Positions 61,763-64,000 of a DNA stretch of 64,000 bases are shown here, piece after piece. The stretch's first letter is position 1. Each line of letters starts with the position of its first letter. This DNA comes from Ruminococcus sp. (GTDB lineage Bacteria > Bacillota > Clostridia > Lachnospirales > Lachnospiraceae): contig JACERV010000022.1 in the NCBI GenBank assembly GCA_013911065.1, positions 26,364 to 90,363 on the forward strand. Reading direction: 5' to 3'. Below the pieces are notes generated by a model. It ran no database searches. It had not been told where the DNA came from and saw only the letters and a list, made by a program, of their open reading frames with translations. A program made the translations under genes and the position numbers.

Positions 61763-63498
61763 TGGCTGCTTTTGATTTGAAACAATTACCGATTACAAAA
61801 TATTTATTTTATACTGGCAAGGGTGGTGTTGGAAAGACATCTATTGCCTGTGCCACCGCTGTTACATTAGCGGACAATGGAAAGAAAGTACTGCTTATCA
61901 GCACTGACCCGGCATCAAACCTTCAGGATGTGTTTAACACTGAGCTGACGAATAAAGGCGTACCGATTTCAGAAGTGCCGGGACTGGTTGTTGCCAATCT
62001 GGATCCCATTCAGGCTGCAGCAGAGTACAGGGAAAGTGTAATTGCACCATATCGCGGAAAACTGCCGGATGTGGTGCTTGAGAATATGGAGGAGCAGCTT
62101 TCAGGCTCTTGTACAGTGGAGATAGCTGCATTCAATGAGTTCTCAAATTTTATTACTGATGAAAAAGCTGAAAGTGAATATAATTACATCATTTTTGACA
62201 CGGCACCGACTGGCCATACACTGCGCATGCTTCAATTGCCGTCTGCCTGGAGTGATTTTATTAGCAAAAGTACCCATGGAGTATCATGCCTGGGTCAACT
62301 TTCCGGTCTGGAAGAACGCAAGGATATTTATAAAAAAGCAGTGGAGACGTTGTCAAATGGTGATATGACAACTTTAATTCTTGTATCACGTCCAGAAGTA
62401 TCGCCATTGAAGGAAGCGGAACGGGCGTCCAGAGAACTGGCGGATTTAAATGTGAATAATCAGATGCTGGTAATCAATGGAGTATTGGAGCAGCATGATG
62501 ATGCAGTTTCTGACAGCCTGTTTGAAAAACAGCAGAACGCTCTGAAAAATATGCCGGATGGTATTAAGGGGATTCCGAGTTATACGGTGCCTCTTCGGGC
62601 TTATAACATTACCGGAATGGAGAATGTTCGGAATCTGTTGGTGAGAGATAATTTGGTGGTGAGTGATGAGTCATTAAATGTATCGGAAATACCGAAGTTG
62701 TCAAAGATTATTGATAATTTGTACGACAGCGGAAAAAAGGTTATCTTTACAATGGGCAAGGGCGGCGTCGGGAAGACATCGATAGCTGCTGCGGTTGCAC
62801 TAGGGTTGGCGGCAAAAGGAAAGAAGGTTCATTTAACAACAACTGATCCGGCGGCTCATCTAAAGTTTGTAATTGAAGAAAATGAGAATATAACCCTGAG
62901 CCGTATCGATGAACAAGGAGAGTTGAAGCGTTACCAGGAAGAAGTCCTGGCAAAAGCGAGAGAAACAATGTCTGCAGATGATATTGCTTATATTGAAGAA
63001 GATTTGCGTTCTCCATGTACACAAGAAATAGCGGTATTCCGGGCGTTTGCAGAAATTGTGGAGAAAGCTGAGAGTGAGATTGTTGTTATTGATACCGCAC
63101 CAACGGGTCACACCTTGCTGCTTCTTGATTCTACACAAAGCTATCATAGGGAGGTGCAGCGTACACAAGGGACCATTCCTGAGCCGGTGAAGAAACTTTT
63201 GCCGCGTTTGAGAAATGAAGAAGAAACCGAAGTGCTCATTGTAACATTAGCTGAAACAACACCTGTATATGAGGCATTGCGATTAGAAGAAGATTTGAAA
63301 CGGGCTGAAATTGCAGCTAAGTGGTGGGTGATAAATTCATCAATGTATGCGGCCAATACAACCAATGCTCTATTAAGAGCAAAAGCCAGCCACGAAATAG
63401 AGTGGATTAATCGTGTAGATAAGCATTCTAATGGTAATTATGCAGTAATCAGTTGGAGTGCTGCTGAAATTAAGGGTGATAAGCTACTATCCATGTAG
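61762..63498 (+). CDS. arsA: Arsenite-stimulated ATPase ArsA
   Basis: 578 aa from ATG 61762, with AAGGGGAA 9 bp upstream; an ATG at 61753 would sit on the RBS. Two homologous halves, each with P-loop GKGGVGKTSIA and the DTAPTGHTL switch. The three metal-site Cys have counterparts in SGSCTVEIA, HGVSCLGQL and SPCTQEIA. Powers arsenite export through a permease, here Acr3. Confidence 0.96.
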   Translation: MAAFDLKQLPITKYLFYTGKGGVGKTSIACATAVTLADNGKKVLLISTDPASNLQDVFNTELTNKGVPISEVPGLVVANLDPIQAAAEYRESVIAPYRGKLPDVVLENMEEQLSGSCTVEIAAFNEFSNFITDEKAESEYNYIIFDTAPTGHTLRMLQLPSAWSDFISKSTHGVSCLGQLSGLEERKDIYKKAVETLSNGDMTTLILVSRPEVSPLKEAERASRELADLNVNNQMLVINGVLEQHDDAVSDSLFEKQQNALKNMPDGIKGIPSYTVPLRAYNITGMENVRNLLVRDNLVVSDESLNVSEIPKLSKIIDNLYDSGKKVIFTMGKGGVGKTSIAAAVALGLAAKGKKVHLTTTDPAAHLKFVIEENENITLSRIDEQGELKRYQEEVLAKARETMSADDIAYIEEDLRSPCTQEIAVFRAFAEIVEKAESEIVVIDTAPTGHTLLLLDSTQSYHREVQRTQGTIPEPVKKLLPRLRNEEETEVLIVTLAETTPVYEALRLEEDLKRAEIAAKWWVINSSMYAANTTNALLRAKASHEIEWINRVDKHSNGNYAVISWSAAEIKGDKLLSM

Positions 63499-63505
63499 GA
63501 GGAAT

Positions 63506-63910
63506 ATGAAAAAGAAAATTGCTTTTGTATGTGTTCATAATTCTTGTCGTTCGCAGATAGCCGAAGCACTTTGCAGATACATGGCGGGGGATATGTTTGA
63601 GGTTTATTCTGCAGGTACAGAAAGAGTGTTAAATATCAATCCGGATGCGGTAAGACTGATGAAGCAGATCTACAGTATTGATATGGAGAAAAACCAGTAT
63701 TCAAAACTGTTGGAAGAGATTCCTCCGGTGGATATCGTTATTACGATGGGATGTAATGTTTCCTGTCCGGCGGTTCCCTGTGAATACAGGGAAGACTGGG
63801 GGCTGGATGATCCAAGTGGAAAAGCGGATAAGGAGTTTGTATATATCATTGGCGAAATTGAAAAGAAAATCTTACGGGAGTGTAAGATAGAGTGTGTAAG
63901 TTCAAAATGA
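63506..63910 (+). CDS. arsC: Arsenate reductase, low-molecular-weight phosphatase/ArsC type
   Basis: 134 aa from ATG 63506 (RBS TAGGAGGA). P-loop C-x5-R: CVHNSCR at residues 9-15. Further Cys in TMGCNVSCPAVPC could form the redox relay; DWGLDDPSGKAD is the conserved aspartate loop. Reduces As(V) to As(III) for export. Last gene of the ars operon. Confidence 0.93.
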   Translation: MKKKIAFVCVHNSCRSQIAEALCRYMAGDMFEVYSAGTERVLNINPDAVRLMKQIYSIDMEKNQYSKLLEEIPPVDIVITMGCNVSCPAVPCEYREDWGLDDPSGKADKEFVYIIGEIEKKILRECKIECVSSK

Positions 63911-63930
63911 ACTTCACACTCTGTTTTTTT
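63889..63930 (+). terminator. Terminator of the ars operon
   Basis: AGAGTGTG-taAGTTCA and TGAACT-t-CACACTCT pair around AAA, followed by G and seven T. The 5' arm lies inside the last codons of arsC. Confidence 0.9.
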
Positions 63931-63980
63931 GTCAGGATATGTTAAACTAAACAACAGAGAAAAGGAAGGATAGAACTACT

Positions 63981-64000
63981 ATGGCAAGAAGAAAACGTGA
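63981..64000 (+). CDS. Start of a further gene, cut by the window edge
   Basis: ATG at 63981 follows AAGGAAGGA by 10 bp and begins MARRKR. Too short to identify. Confidence 0.4.

Overview
The window reads as chromosomal DNA of a low-to-mid GC Firmicute, most likely a gut Lachnospiraceae (Blautia/Clostridium cluster XIVa type). Grounds: strong AGGAGG ribosome-binding sites, near-consensus TTGACA-17-TATAAT promoters, frequent TTG/GTG starts, corrinoid methyltransferase and glycine-cleavage operons, many sugar ABC systems with LacI/AraR/PBP-type regulators, and an Acr3-type ars operon. Genus assignment is inference.

Layout. (1) 2-7623: a 5'-truncated Fis/AAA+ regulator, then a cobalamin riboswitch with terminator driving cobW, three uroporphyrinogen-decarboxylase-fold (URO-D, MtaA/CmuA type) methyltransferase genes, one corrinoid protein and a RACE-type corrinoid reactivase. 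This is a methyl-transfer/O-demethylase-like module. (2) 7972-18902: a sugar locus encoding a PfkB kinase, a class II aldolase, a D-lyxose isomerase-like cupin and an RbsB/A/C-type ABC importer. It is followed by a sensor block: an extra RbsB-like lipoprotein, a HisKA_3 histidine kinase, a LuxR-type response regulator and an orphan family-1 solute-binding protein. (3) 18942-25969: consensus promoter, glycine riboswitch with terminator, gcvT-gcvH-gcvPA-gcvPB-lplA-lpdA.

(4) 26113-35214 is a patchwork: a siderophore ABC operon (minus strand) behind a dyad operator, a LacI regulator, a MerR/GyrI-like regulator, a HAD phosphatase, a deletion scar joining truncated AraC and MFS genes, a Phd-Doc toxin-antitoxin pair and a TetR regulator. 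(5) 35396-45241: a LonA protease sharing an operator-like sequence with tetR, then a LacI-type regulator fused to a second sugar-binding domain, an ABC sugar importer and a cytoplasmic GH32-like glycosidase.

(6) 45438-55570: a DUF3298-like protein, a ferredoxin and an arabinoside locus. In that locus an HTH regulator with a large beta-rich C-terminal domain is divergent from a MalEFG-type importer, followed by two GH51 arabinofuranosidases and an AraR-type regulator. (7) 55702-58759 (minus): an ABC-2 exporter controlled by a double-HTH MerR protein with duplicated operator sequence, a small ORF with an ATA codon where the start should be, and cspA. (8) 59069-63910: a DUF5714-like cysteine-rich protein and an arsR-acr3-arsD-arsA-arsC operon with ATCGAT-type operators.

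The main themes are substrate-responsive uptake loci, each with its own dedicated regulator, and two RNA-regulated one-carbon modules (cobalamin and glycine). The most unusual elements are the binding-protein-based sensors: the lipoprotein/two-component block and the LacI-binding-protein fusion.
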